A stretch of DNA of 64,000 nucleotides from Halichondria panicea (GCF_963675165.1 NC_087386.1:5276169-5340168); one strand, 5' to 3'; shown: positions 20,636 to 31,771, counted from the stretch's first letter. A program made the numbers and translations. Notes: generated by a model from the sequence alone, not told the origin.

Positions 20636-23600
20636 ATGGAACCAACAAATAGTTCTGCTGAAGTTCCCAGTCAAGCTGCTACAATTATAGGTTTGGAGGA
20701 TGATGATCCCCAGCCCAAGACACAAGGCATTTCACATGAACACGTTCTTTATGGCAGTGGAGAGTCATTTAAGAGGTATATGAACAATCATGTCGAAACA
20801 CTTATTCAAAAGATGACTGCGAAAAATATTATAAGCAAACGCATGGTAAAAAGGATCGAAGGCGAAGATAAATTGGATTTGCTTTTGGAAATAATGAAAA
20901 AAATGTCTCCGGAGAAGTTTATCGTTTATCTTCAATTGTTGCTGGCCATTTCTAGACAGTCTGAAGAACAGGAAAAGGATGCAAAAAAGGGAGCCGAAAA
21001 ATCTTTGCATGTGGATGCAACATTACAAGACGATACGAAGCAACTCATGAGAATGATGAAGGGTTTACTTAAAGCAATGAAACCCACACATGGTTCAGAA
21101 TTACACGCTGTAATTGCTGAGTTTGCTTCGCAAGACAGTAGCCAATCAGCAGTACAACCACCACCCAACCTACCACAGCATGTTTGTCCACCAGAAGGAC
21201 AACTGGGAAATGCTGAGTTTGGCGTATTCACGAAGAGAGAAGGGGGGACCCTCTACTCTGCACTGCATGGTGTCACTGTGATCATCCCTCCCAATGCCAT
21301 CCCAGAAGCATTCTCTCAATTTTCTCTCTCAATGCACTTTTATCTGCAACAATCGTTCACTCTAATGGATGATGCAGACCCTTGCTCTGTGATAGTGTGG
21401 TTACATCAATATCCTCACTTCAATTTTCTCGAGGACGTCACTGTCATGATTCCCCACTCTGCCGTAGTCGATGACTCCCTCTGTGTATTGACCTGGGGTA
21501 AAGACAAACAGCCGAACCTCAATACCGAAGTCCCAGCTGATTTTAGTGATGGATACCATGCTGTCATCAAAGTCAAGCACTTTTGTCCATTTTCTACAAT
21601 AAAAAGGAAACGAGATCAAGATGAAAGCGAAGAGTCCAAAAAAATTAAGTTGGAGCCTACGGCCGAGTCTGGCTTCAAGTACAGTATAGCCTGCAGCATG
21701 CCCTCTGATCGATCAGGAGAGTACTGGAAGGTGCAGTTTGTAGCTTGTCAAAGTAACCCCACAGGGATTTGGGTAAGTTGAAACTGATTGTAGACTGCAT
21801 GGCCCACTATCCTTTTTACAAACAGTTGAGGCAGTTGCAAATTGGCAAAGATGACTACTCTCAAGTGGATGATGTTGAAATCAGAGGAGGTTTCTTTAAG
21901 ATGTTTCCTGACACTTGGAGTGACAGCAATTGGAAAATCAATGCGACTGTTAGGCCAGCGTTGGTGAGTACAATAGTCAATGGATGTACAGCAAGATCAT
22001 GATGTTTATTCGCTATATATGCTTTATTTGTGTGATTTTACAGATTTCTGAACAGCAGATACGGCGGGTTCCAGAAAAAAAGGCGGGACAGCCCTTCCCT
22101 TCTCTCCCCACTCTGTGCTTTGTGGTAACCCACAAGAGTGAAAATGACCATTTACTGACACAATGGATAGACGCGCAAGGAGCAGTCGTTGTTGATGGCA
22201 GTACACCCTCCTTCTTTATTTCATCCACCCCGCCTCTACCTATAACTCCACCTATAATGAAAAGTAATTTTGCACGTGTCTGATTACCAAGTTATAGGAA
22301 TGTCATGCACTGTTAATACACATAATGAAAGTAACCACGGGTGCTGATACCTCGGTGGATGTGTCAAAGCTACATAACATAGGTGCCAACTTCCCCAGCC
22401 TAATTTCAGCGACAAAACATGGGAGCGTTAACCCGCCGCCGAAGAAGGCAACTTTTGGGGTACATAACTTTGATTTTTTCAGTGCAAAGACAATAATTTA
22501 TGTTTTCATACAAAAAAGATGTGAATTGCTTTGGGGATGCTCCAGGCTCAGCTCTGATGTGGCTTCATAGCTCACTGCGCATGCTCGTAACGTCATCATT
22601 AATTGCACGAGGTAAGTTAGCACTTATTGGCTGATTGAGCTACCAGAATGTTTCGCGAGCATCAAACATTTGCAAACTTTGCGATGGTTGATCAATTCGC
22701 AACAATAAAATCCGCAAAACCTAAATCATTACTAGTAAATACACACAATCCTTGCCAGAACTCAATAGTCAGATTGCAAAGGGTCAAATTTTCTGCTGAT
22801 CTGGCTCATTTGCAAAGGTTTTTCACCAGCAAAGTATCTAGTTTAACATTTTCTTGTTTCTGTTAAGATTCTAGCAAAGTTTTCAAGCTTTTCCAGGCTT
22901 GCTAAACTTTATTGGAGTATAGTAACCCAACTCAGGAGCAGCAACCCTGAAAATCCGGAATATCTGAGGTGAATAGCAGTTTCCTTTCGGGACAAGGGAC
23001 AGGGGTGCTAATTCTGGGACTGTCCTGGCCAATTCGGGACAGTTGGTATGACATAACATAAACTGTAATATTGCTAATGCACACACATTTTTGCATAATT
23101 ATGGCTATATTAATCACTCAACTATATAGTGGGAAATAATTGATTGTTGCTAAAAAGGATGCCAAAAGTACATAACTAATGGCATCATACCAGTGTAGAG
23201 ACATGCAGCTCTCTTCTCACTCTTGCAGCTACCAATAGCCAGCGTTCTATTACAGAGCAGTTATCCAAGAAAACGTTACTAGAAGCCTATAGAACCAATT
23301 CATTTTGAATCCTTGAGTAGCTGTAGCAGTCTACACACACAAACACACTATACCGTATATACCTCGCTTGTGCATGCGCACCGAGGCATAATAACTGGCC
23401 CTCGGCCGGTGACATGAATAATAAAGAAACCAGAAGAATGTTGTACAATAAATGCAGTGGTATAGCTATTTATGCATGAGCATGGAAACTGGCTAAGTAT
23501 ATAGCAAGTATCTATGAAATTAAAATACTATAGACTAGCTAGCCTCGATTCCAGGCCGCTCTTCCTTTTTTTTAGGCCTTGTGAAGGAGGCTATAGACTA

Positions 23601-24614
23601 GCATGCTGAAGTGTTTGAAAACGGAGTTTTAGTAGTGGCTGAGACATGCACTGTGGGCAACAAAATCAGCAAAGACGCCTTTATTAAAACCAATTAACTT
23701 GTTGTGTGAAAGCTATCCTAGCATCGATTCCAGGCCACACTGAAGATGAGGCCTTGTGAAGGAGGCTAAAGCTATATCCATGCTGTAAACGCAGCTCTAT
23801 ATGGCATGGTATCCGAGTGAGTAGACTCAGATATTACAAACAAGCAAACCAACCCGCTGGCCACGACACGGCCTCGGGTTAATTATTTTTACTCCTCCCA
23901 GGTACGTGTGAAAGAGACCTCTCCATTAGACCTTATCTTTATGGTAATGACAGTGAGATTATCAGAGCACTCACTCACCAAGGCCTGGACGTTATTCTCG
24001 ATACTCAAACGTCTGAGCACCTCAAGTTCCTCGCAGACATCAGTCTCCAGTTATCCGACACTCAACGGCTGTGCAAAGCATTGGACATACTTAATGAAAT
24101 GGATTTAGATACTTTTACGATTCTCGGCAACTGGGTGGTCAGTCAAGGCAGAGCCGCTAGTTTGATACGACTCAAGGAGCAACTCAGGACTATAGACATT
24201 GCCAACATTGTTGTGTGTAAGGAGAAAGACTCGAGTGACCTGCTCAGTCCACACCTAGAATATTATTCAATTCTGGACGTTTTCAAGGAAGATCGGTTGC
24301 CACCCAGACGCATATATATAGACTTGCTGAATCTGTCTAAAAAGTTAGTACACTGCTGGAGGAGTATTGGCCGTCTGCTGGGAATCTCACATAACCAGTT
24401 GGAAATTATTGTTAATGAGGAATTTGAGTCACAGCCGTACCACCTGATTAACAATTGGCAGAGGAGAGAGGGAAGTGGAGCTACCTTTGGGGCACTCTTC
24501 AAGGCCATTCATCGAGTGTTTGACCATCAATTAGAGTTGGTCAATGATGCTCATCTCTTCTGTGTATCTTATGTTCATAATCATCTACCCAACCCTGGCA
24601 CAGTTAATGCTTAG
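20636..24614 (+). CDS. CARD - ZU5 - Death domain protein
   Basis: Four exons, 20636-21772, 21826-21963, 22044-22263 and 23902-24614, all with GT-AG borders and consistent phase, give 735 residues ending at TAG. In order: a CARD (about 44-110; HVETLIQKM, IISKRMVKRIEGED, LLEIMKKMSPEKFIVYLQLL); a charged helix; a ZU5 domain (about 193-322; GGTLYSALHGVTVIIPPNAI, DVTVMIPHSA, HFCPFSTI); a basic KRKR..KKIK cluster that could be a nuclear localisation signal; a middle region of unknown fold; and a C-terminal Death domain (about 640-710; WRSIGRLLGISHNQLEII, LINNWQRREG, ALFKAIHRV). CARD and Death domains recruit partners by homotypic contacts, and ZU5 is found in PIDD and UNC5, where it sits beside a Death domain. 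A role in caspase or NF-kB-type signalling scaffolds is inferred. The last intron (22264-23901) is filled with repeats. Transcribed divergently from the Kelch-ankyrin-ZU5 gene. No damage is seen in the reading frame. Confidence 0.9.
22337..23395. repeat. dispersed GCACCGAGGCAT element, interrupted reverse copy
   Basis: Starts with GGTGCTGATACCTCGGTGGA and ends with GCATGCGCACCGAGGCAT. The inner part (about 22385-23140) is unrelated insertion. It lies in the last intron of the CARD-ZU5-Death gene. Confidence 0.65.
23540..23593. mobile_element. 54-bp miniature Mutator-like element, TSD TAGACTAGC
   Basis: TAGCCTCGATTCCAGGCC at the left and GGCCTTGTGAAGGAGGCTA at the right, with an exact 9-bp duplication TAGACTAGC on both sides (23531-23539, 23594-23602). 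It consists of little more than the two terminal repeats. Confidence 0.8.
23719..23768. mobile_element. 50-bp miniature Mutator-like element
   Basis: TAGCATCGATTCCAGGCC...GGCCTTGTGAAGGAGGCTA, flanked by AAGCTATCC on the left and AAGCTATATCC on the right. The flanks are consistent with a 9-bp duplication in which the right copy later gained AT. Confidence 0.65.
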
Positions 24615-24834
24615 AGTCAAATTATCTCCAAACTATTTTCATCATCACTCATGCATCATAAGTTGGTACCATCTATTCAGCACCACTTTTTAACAATTTA
24701 GCAATTCAGCATAAACAGCATAGTAGTAGCTTAGTATTTAGCAAGAGTATAATTGGTATTATATAATTATTAGGAAACAAAATTGATGATCATTTCCACA
24801 TATGCACACTACATGTGTCCAGAGTGTCAAGAGA

Positions 24835-24899
24835 ATGATTGAGATAACGTGTAACGACCGTTTGGGAAAGAAAGTCAGAGTCAAGTGCAAGTATCCTCC

Positions 24900-24935
<36 letters not shown>

Positions 24936-25157
24936 TTAATAGAGTTAGAGAATCAAGTTTTCGCCTGTTTGCGTACGGCTAGCCGGCTAGGCTATCTCTA
25001 TAAATGTGACTATAGTGGGCGCCGGGTACGATTTGCATTTGGTGTCATGTGTTTGCTTTAACTACCCCCTTAGCCCTGACGACACTATAGGGGATCTCAA
25101 GAAGCTGGTGGCTGCACAGACAGGAACAAAGTGGGAAAAAATCGTCCTCAAGAAATG
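24835..25157 (+). CDS. UBL5: UBL5/Hub1 ubiquitin-like protein, exons 1 and 2
   Basis: Exon 1 (24835-24890) starts [18 protein letters not shown] and ends AA|GTATCC. Exon 2 (25074-25157) reads [16 protein letters not shown], then [12 protein letters not shown], and ends TG|GTAATT. The sequence is nearly invariant across eukaryotes. UBL5 is a 73-residue ubiquitin-like modifier that acts by non-covalent binding in pre-mRNA splicing and mitochondrial stress signalling. The last exon (about 26 codons, to the Tyr-Tyr ending) was not found between 25158 and 30600. It may lie in the N gap, far downstream, or have been lost. Intron 1 contains a CA tract. It starts 220 bp after the stop of the CARD-ZU5-Death gene. 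Confidence 0.88.
24901..24933. repeat. (CA)n microsatellite
   Basis: Pure CA/AC tract of about 30 bases within UBL5 intron 1. Confidence 0.95.
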
Positions 25158-25568
25158 GTAATTTTAAGCACTGAGTGTGGTCATTGGCTCAGGAAGACCA
25201 GCAATATTGCTGATGAGAATTTCCTGTTTAAATAAAGTATTACTATACTACTGCTACATTGGGCCAGGGGCAATCTAGCACATGGTACCCTGGGCATTAG
25301 TCGTGTGAACTGGTGCATTCTGGCTCGTTACAGATTTTTGATGTCGCTATTGGGTCATTCCATATCAATTCAACAAAATTTAAAACGTAACGTCTTCAGA
25401 ATTCCACGAAACTTGGTACATGTGTGAGGAATGGTATGGTAACATATCAGGGTTTGTAAACAATATGGCTTCTGAGATTGAGTTAATTAAAAAATGCAGA
25501 AATTCTCCACTTTTAGAAACTGGCTGCTGTTAGTTAAACTGTAACTTTCTAACCATTAACATTCAAGA
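25158..25568. other. no exon recognised (downstream of UBL5 exon 2)
   Basis: Searched by eye for the last UBL5 exon (G-TAY start, DYEIHDG-like core) and none was seen. Confidence 0.4.
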
Positions 25569-25880
25569 CTAAGAATGTATATCATGTTGTTGCCTAAGAA
25601 ATTCCGCATCATTTGGTATGTTGTACGGCTTCACTTAATAAATTTTAGGTATTGCATCTAATTAGTAGCCTTCGAACTCTGACTTCTCGAAAAGCGCTGT
25701 TTTTTTTCCTGTAATTTTTTATGTATCATGTTCCTCATACCATTCTCTTGAAGTGTGACAAGTTTGGTTTTGGGATTCCAATGGGATCATGAGATATGTT
25801 GTGGGATGTAGTGTGATTTGGGCAATATTTGTGGTTTCAGAGAATAAACAGTCCTTCTTTGTTGTGTAATGTACCTAAAA
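25569..25880. repeat. left arm of a long inverted repeat (partner 29395-29697)
   Basis: Matches, in reverse complement, the sequence ending at the N gap: TTGTTGCCTAAGAAATTC, CTTGAAGTGTGACAAGTTTG and GGGCAATATTTGTGGTTT are shared at about 85-90%. It could be the terminal repeats of one large element or two opposite copies. Confidence 0.75.
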
Positions 25881-26320
25881 CATGTGTGCTAACTTTCCTG
25901 AACTTATGTTATCACAAGGAAGAATTCGAACTTTCGGCCGAGTGACATTTTCAGCTGAGGAACTGTAAAACGACTGATAGCTAAAACAAGTTTACAGTGA
26001 CCATACGAGCAGCAAAATAATACTGACACCACGCCAGCTATTTGATTGAGTGGCGACAAGCATATCAGCCATTTGAGTACTGCACTACAGAGGACTATGA
26101 GAGAGAGCAGCATCTTGAACAATCATTTCTTGTTTTCTCAAACGATTCCAGACACATGCAAACTACACACATCATAAATTATTTGAACCATCTCTAGCTA
26201 CTGATACAGTATAGTACTGCAGTCAGAAGATGGACACTGAGTAATCTCAGTAGAAACTGAAATGCTAGCCTCTACACAGGCTCTCCTTTTTCTGTTCTTT
26301 ATCACATCGTTCAATAAGAT

Positions 26321-27104
26321 AAAATACTGTCTTAATCGTTCAATGAGATAAAATACGGTATTAATTGGAGGAATAAAGAAAGAAATAGACGTAGAGTTAG
26401 GAAAAAGGAGAGCCTGTATCGGGAAGTCACGTGAGGGTAGAAGGGTGGTAGAAGGGTGAAAATGAGCGTGGGCATGCTGAGCTAGAGATGTTGGACTGCC
26501 CACGCAGATATCTATGACTAATAAAACTTTGCCTGCAGCAAACTGGACATGGACTTGGAACTGGAAGTTTGCAAGCACTATAGCTAGCTATATTAGTAAA
26601 ACCAGTAGGTTTTACATAGGATTGGCAGTGGGTTTGCCTGTGTTTAGCAATATTTCAATTATTTTGACTCATGTTCAAACTGTTCTATCTCTGCAGGGAA
26701 AGGCCACATCATAAAATACTGTCTTAATCGTTCAATGAGATAAAATACGGTATTAATTGGAGGAATAAAGAAAGAAATAGACGTAGAGTTAGGAAAAAGG
26801 AGAGCCTGTATCGGGAAGTCACGTGAGGGTAGAAGGGTGGTAGAAGGGTGAAAATGAGCGTGGGCATGCTGAGCTAGAGATGTTGGACTGCCCACGCAGA
26901 TATCTATGACTAATAAAACTTTGCCTGCAGCAAACTGGACATGGACTTGGAACTGGAAGTTTGCAAGCACTATAGCTAGCTATATTAGTAAAACCAGTAG
27001 GTTTTACATAGGATTGGCAGTGGGTTTGCCTGTGTTTAGCAATATTTCAATTATTTTGACTCATGTTCAAACTGTTCTATCTCTGCAGGGAAAGGCCACA
27101 TCAA
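26321..27104. repeat. 392-bp tandem duplication (two units)
   Basis: Units 26321-26712 and 26713-27104 appear identical by eye, from AAAATACTGTCTTAATCG to CTGCAGGGAAAGGCCACATCA. The identity implies a very recent event or an assembly artefact. Confidence 0.9.
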
Positions 27105-27241
27105 GAAACTGGCTGAACAGATAGTTTATTTAGCCTTTTCTCTCTTTGTATCTCTCATTTCATAATCCATAAACATTTTAATGAATGAATATTTTCATTT
27201 TAAAAATTGCACTATTTCGACGTTTCACCGCTCTTTGTCTG

Positions 27242-27297
27242 ACTGACTAAGTAAGTAAGTAAGTAAGTAAGTGAGTAAGTAAGTAAGTAAGTAAGTT
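27242..27297. repeat. (TAAG)n microsatellite
   Basis: About 13 TAAG units with one TGAG interruption. Confidence 0.95.
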
Positions 27298-27850
27298 TCT
27301 TGCCCAGCATTTACTCCAAGTACAGCCATCTCCAGGACATTCTGCACAGGGTTTCCAAACGACTACAACCTGGATTACAAAGCGCTTCTTCAGATTTGCG
27401 ATTGCTTCCACGAGGCAGATGACCTCTCAGTCTCTATTTCTCTTACCTAGACAATTCCGCCATCTTTAATGACTCAGCAATTGCGTTGTGGCCAATAATA
27501 ATAGATAGGCGTGGCTAATAAACCGTGCGCCTAAAATCAGTGCAGCAGTGCTTTTCCAGAGCCTGAGGTGTTCCTTTTCTTCACACTGTTCAGCTCTAGC
27601 TCCCTTTCTCTGACAGGCATGCTATATGCACTGGCTCTTAGATATCATGCTCTTAAAATGGCTGTCATTTAATACTGATTCGCAAATTCAACATAATTAT
27701 CAAGCAATAAATTATTACTCATTATAAATTATTAGTCCAGAGATATTCGAGAAGATATCTGATTAGTCCTGTCTTCTCTTCTTGTACTGCCTCTTGACGT
27801 TCCACTTATGCATGTCATGATACGTAAACTGTACTGAAAAAGAAAGGGAA

Positions 27851-28404
27851 TCCGACTAGAAAAACATTTGCAATGTGAAAAATTGCTAGGATTGGCCAGG
27901 GGAACCACAAAAAAGCGTGGGAACAAGAAATCAGACGAGAGCATAACTCCAATCCGTTACAACGTCATGAACATGTACAATACATAGTATATTAAATAAT
28001 AGACTGTGTTCCAGATCCACCTATCAGCTTCCATCCACCACATCATTCCATGCAGTCACCAGTACGGTCCGTGCATGTTACTACGCATGGATGGACTGTG
28101 TGTACCTGTGCTCAACACTGCATGTATTAGGAACATCAATTCATCACAAATCATCATGATTATGTGCCCCACATTCTAAAATGGATGTATAATAAATATA
28201 TATAGGGATTGGTCATCACTCCACCAGTAAAAATTGCGTGGCATATTGGCTGGAAAAACATGGGAAAACTACCAGTATACATGTGATTGACGTTGTAACG
28301 GATTGGAGTTATGCTCTCGTCTGATTTCTTGTTCCCACGCTTTTTTGTGGTTCCCCTGGCCAATCCTAGCAATTTTTCACATTGCAAATGTTTTTCTAGT
28401 CGGA
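27851..28404. mobile_element. foldback element with ~120-bp terminal inverted repeats
   Basis: Left TCCGACTAGAAAAACATTTG...AATCCGTTACAACGTCA is mirrored at the right by ACGTTGTAACGGATT...TTTTTCTAGTCGGA over about 120 bp with near-perfect identity. No target duplication is evident. No ORF. Confidence 0.85.
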
Positions 28405-28869
28405 TACCTTAGATGATCTACTAGTCTAGATTGTGTGTTCAGATTCTATCAGACTATTACCTTTTCTTGTGTCTTTCTACATGCTAGTATAGATCAAGAG
28501 AATAGCTTAAGTTAGTCATCATTATCATATATAGCAGGTAGCTACTGCCACCAGAGCTGGCCACGCTGGTTCTCTGATCTGACTTGCAGCACAGCTTGGT
28601 GGTTGTCTCAGTACATGTACAGTCTTATTAACTCTGAATGCGTGGGAGAATACCTTACGTCACGATTGTGGGCTACATATCGCCCACGTTCATAAAAATC
28701 CTTGTGGATCACGCGATTTCCCAAACCAGGCCTTACTTTTTCTTAACTGTAGATCTACGCCCATTTCTTTCTTTGCTGCCTCACTAGCACTATGTCTTTC
28801 TAGTGATTTGTCACAATGTGGATGAACAGTGACAACAGCAAGAAAAAGTAAGGCCTGGGAACGAGGCTA

Positions 28870-29394
28870 CTGAAATGCCACCAGAGAATATTTCGTGATT
28901 GGTTTGCATAAAAAAATGGGTGGTTAGCTAGGGTGTTTTCCAAGTAAAACCACACAACTCACTAGTGTGTGTACAATTTCTTTACCCTCACGGGCCATAA
29001 TGCAGCTTATTCAAGTATCCCAGCCTCAGAAATATATAATTTTATACGTTGCCTACATAATTTTATTTTTTTAAACAATTGATCATCAAATCAGAACAGG
29101 TCGAATTTATCCAAAAAGGAGATTAAAGCTGCATCAGAAATACTGACCAAACATTTGGGCTAGGCTTGTTAATGTTTTTAAATGTTAATGCTAATGTTTT
29201 ATACTGCTCAACTTTTATGAAAATCACCATTGCTACAACTATCAATTGTTAGCTTGAACGTAGGTAATGTCGCTCATCAACTTAAAACCTACGATATATT
29301 GCTAATTGCAATATTGCCACAACAAAGGGCCTCACACACAGCTTACTTACTAAGGAAAAGTGCACAGTAACAATTGGGAATGCAGAAAGGCTTT
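28870..29394. other. no gene seen
   Basis: AT-rich; short ORFs only. Confidence 0.5.
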
Positions 29395-29697
29395 GCAACA
29401 TTTTTTCAAGGACTGTTTATTCTCTAAAACCACAAATATTGCCCAAATCACACTACATTCCACAACATATCTCATGATCCCATTGGAATCCCAGAATCAA
29501 ACTTGTCACACTTCAAGAGAATTGTATAAGGAACATGATACTCAAAAAAGTACAGGAAAAAAACAGCGTTTTTTGAGAAGCCAGACTTCAAAGAACACTA
29601 ATTAGATGGAATACCCAAACTTTATCGAGTGAAGCCATACAACATACCAAATGATGCAGAATTTCTTAGGCAACAAGATGATATACATTCTTAGTCT
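29395..29697. repeat. right arm of the inverted repeat, cut by the gap
   Basis: Reverse complement of 25569-25880. The arm runs into the N block, so its inner end is not in the assembly. Confidence 0.75.
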
Positions 29698-29897
29698 NNN
29701 NNNNNNNNNNNNNNNNNNNNNNNNNNNNNNNNNNNNNNNNNNNNNNNNNNNNNNNNNNNNNNNNNNNNNNNNNNNNNNNNNNNNNNNNNNNNNNNNNNNN
29801 NNNNNNNNNNNNNNNNNNNNNNNNNNNNNNNNNNNNNNNNNNNNNNNNNNNNNNNNNNNNNNNNNNNNNNNNNNNNNNNNNNNNNNNNNNNNNNNNN
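29698..29897. other. assembly gap (200 N)
   Basis: Exactly 200 N, a typical scaffold gap of estimated or default size. Open frames across it are artefacts. Confidence 1.
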
Positions 29898-30601
29898 CAG
29901 CTCACAGAGGCAACAGCTACAACAATTAAAACTGCATGGCTCAATTGGATGTGCTACATGCATTCATTCCGGCAATTCGTATGCATTAGCACTGTGAATA
30001 TCTTTCATGCAGGCATGTCGCAATGCAATGTAGCGAACGAAGAACAATTATTTTGATCTCTCTATAAACATGTATGATTAAAATTACTGTCTGGAAACAA
30101 GTGGTCACGTACGCGGTGCAAAATGCATGTTGCTTTGCTTACAACGTATTAGTTAGAAGTGTAATTTATAAGGGAATAATGAGACATAATTATCCAATGG
30201 ATCGTCTTACATGCATGGCAAGCCAAAATTGTAAAGCGAGGTTCAGAAAAAGAGTTGTGTATTTAAATGGTATACCATTGTAGTGTTTTCTGGTTTAATT
30301 ACCGGGCACCTCATAGGAAGAATGTTTTGTTTCGAGTGCTTTCAGTTTATATACAAATGCACTTGCAATTGTTGGAGTAATTGTATAATGTTATGCTATA
30401 AACTACATAATTATTTGCATTTGCAATTGTTGGCCTGTTTAGAGTGTTACAGAAGAGGCGCTTAATAGAATCAAAAGAGTATTGCATTTCCGCTTGTTTT
30501 CTTCCTTCAATTTAGAATGTGTGTAATAAATGTTTGCACTTCCAATTGTTGAGATAATTTATCAATAATTCAGTCACTTGCACATTTTTATTCACTCACA
30601 G
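29898..30601. other. no gene seen; possible upstream intron
   Basis: Contains dispersed TTGCAATTGTTGG words (30362, 30421, 30541). It precedes the acceptor of the laminin-G-like exon at 30602. No earlier exon recognised. Confidence 0.4.
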
Positions 30602-31771
30602 ATTACTATGGCTTGGGTATTTCTGGACAGGGTCGAGAGACAACTGATGGAGCCAGAAATGACCTGACAAGGCAGTATATCGACAGCGTTGGTGATACTA
30701 GTCCCCGTGTCTTTTTTTCTACAATTGAAGATAGAGTAGACTTCAACCATCCATTTTGCCTGGGATTCACCATGCTAACCACCAACTCATCAAATCCGGC
30801 ACCACTATATATAATGTTAATTGTTGGCCCACCGGGACCCTTTCCACTAGTCGTATTCTCACTCGTAGTTGATAATGCTGGTGTGACCCTAACTTTCGAT
30901 CAGGCTAACGTTACTTTTCCTGCTCCACAGTTTGCAAACGGTAAACCACATCAGCTGCAGATTTGTACTGATGGCACCATGGCAAGTCTTTATTCTAACT
31001 ATGGGTTCATAGGCAGCCTTCCATTCGCAACTGGTTCCAGTACTGTTGATCTTTCCAACGCTATTATGTTCATATTGAGGAATGTAGTGACCAACGAGAT
31101 TTTCGAGGTAAATATCTCGTATCTTGCTTTGCAAATTAAAATCATGCGCAATAATTATAGAGAGTTCAATTGTTATTACATGTAATTTTTCAATTGTTAT
31201 TACATGTAATTTTTTCTAGGGAAGAGTACAACAATTGTATATGCAGCACAATGTCTTGATGTTCCTCAATCAGATGTAGCCGACGGTCGATCAGTGTGCC
31301 GCTCTTCCAAGAGATTGTATATACTCAAGCCACCCAGAATCTTTCGACAGTCTTTGTTCCAATTGGTCAACCTCCTCCTGCTACTCCTCCCACTCCCCCT
31401 CCTCTTATGGTAAAAAGTAGTATCCCATATCTGAGACCATGTATGCATATAGAGTATATAAGACGTCAGTTAAATGTATAGTCACAATTTATGATGTATT
31501 ATGCATATACGTCAATGGCGAAGGCAGAGGAGGGCTGACGGAGCTAGAGCCCCCCCTTTGAGTTCTATATAAACTCCATCCTAAATAATTAAAGTTCTAC
31601 TAGAATTAAGCCTGTAATTATGTTCGTACTGATAATTATGTAATACTCCATCTCTCTCACACACAGCAAACAGAACTGCCAACAAAGTGTGAAGACGTTG
31701 ATGTTATCTGCTCAAGCTCAAAACATCTACTGAATTTCTCTCTCCTCCTCTTTATACTATTTTTAAACTAG
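30602..31771 (+). CDS. laminin-G / thrombospondin-N-like secreted or anchored protein, partial
   Basis: Exon 1 (30602-31107, acceptor ACAG, donor GTAAAT) is open and encodes about 168 residues. It has a jelly-roll pattern: FCLGFTMLTTNSSNPAPLYI, VVFSLVVDNAGVTLTF, FANGKPHQLQICTDGTMASL and VDLSNAIMFILRN. This resembles the laminin-G/TSPN fold of extracellular adhesion proteins. Exon 2 (31220-31409, acceptor CTAG) begins GRVQQLYM, the usual ending of that fold, but the frame then meets TAG at 31277-31279. Other frames contain QCLDVPQSD and a Pro-rich PPPATPPTPPPLM up to a donor at 31409. Exon 3 (31667-31771) encodes KCEDVDVICSSS and a hydrophobic tail (LLNFSLLLFILFLN*) resembling a GPI-anchor or membrane tail. 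Exon 2 needs a frameshift to link exons 1 and 3, so the gene is either broken or differently spliced. The 5' end was not found. Confidence 0.55.

Larger units (their letters stand above)
26266..28869. mobile_element. Mutator-like element with secondary insertions, TSD CTGAAATGC
   Basis: Left end TAGCCTCTACACAGGCTCTCC, right end GGCCTGGGAACGAGGCTA. The exact 9-bp duplication CTGAAATGC lies at 26257-26265 and 28870-28878. It is an inverted relative of 16348-17117, enlarged by a 392-bp tandem duplication, a TAAG microsatellite and a foldback element. Confidence 0.9.

Noticed and set aside
26198-27124. Pairs of identical ORFs on both strands
   Set aside because: They are translations of the 392-bp duplicated transposon sequence; a related frame at 16804 is the same element.
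29651-29963. Open frames spanning the N block
   Set aside because: They are translations of N and carry no information.
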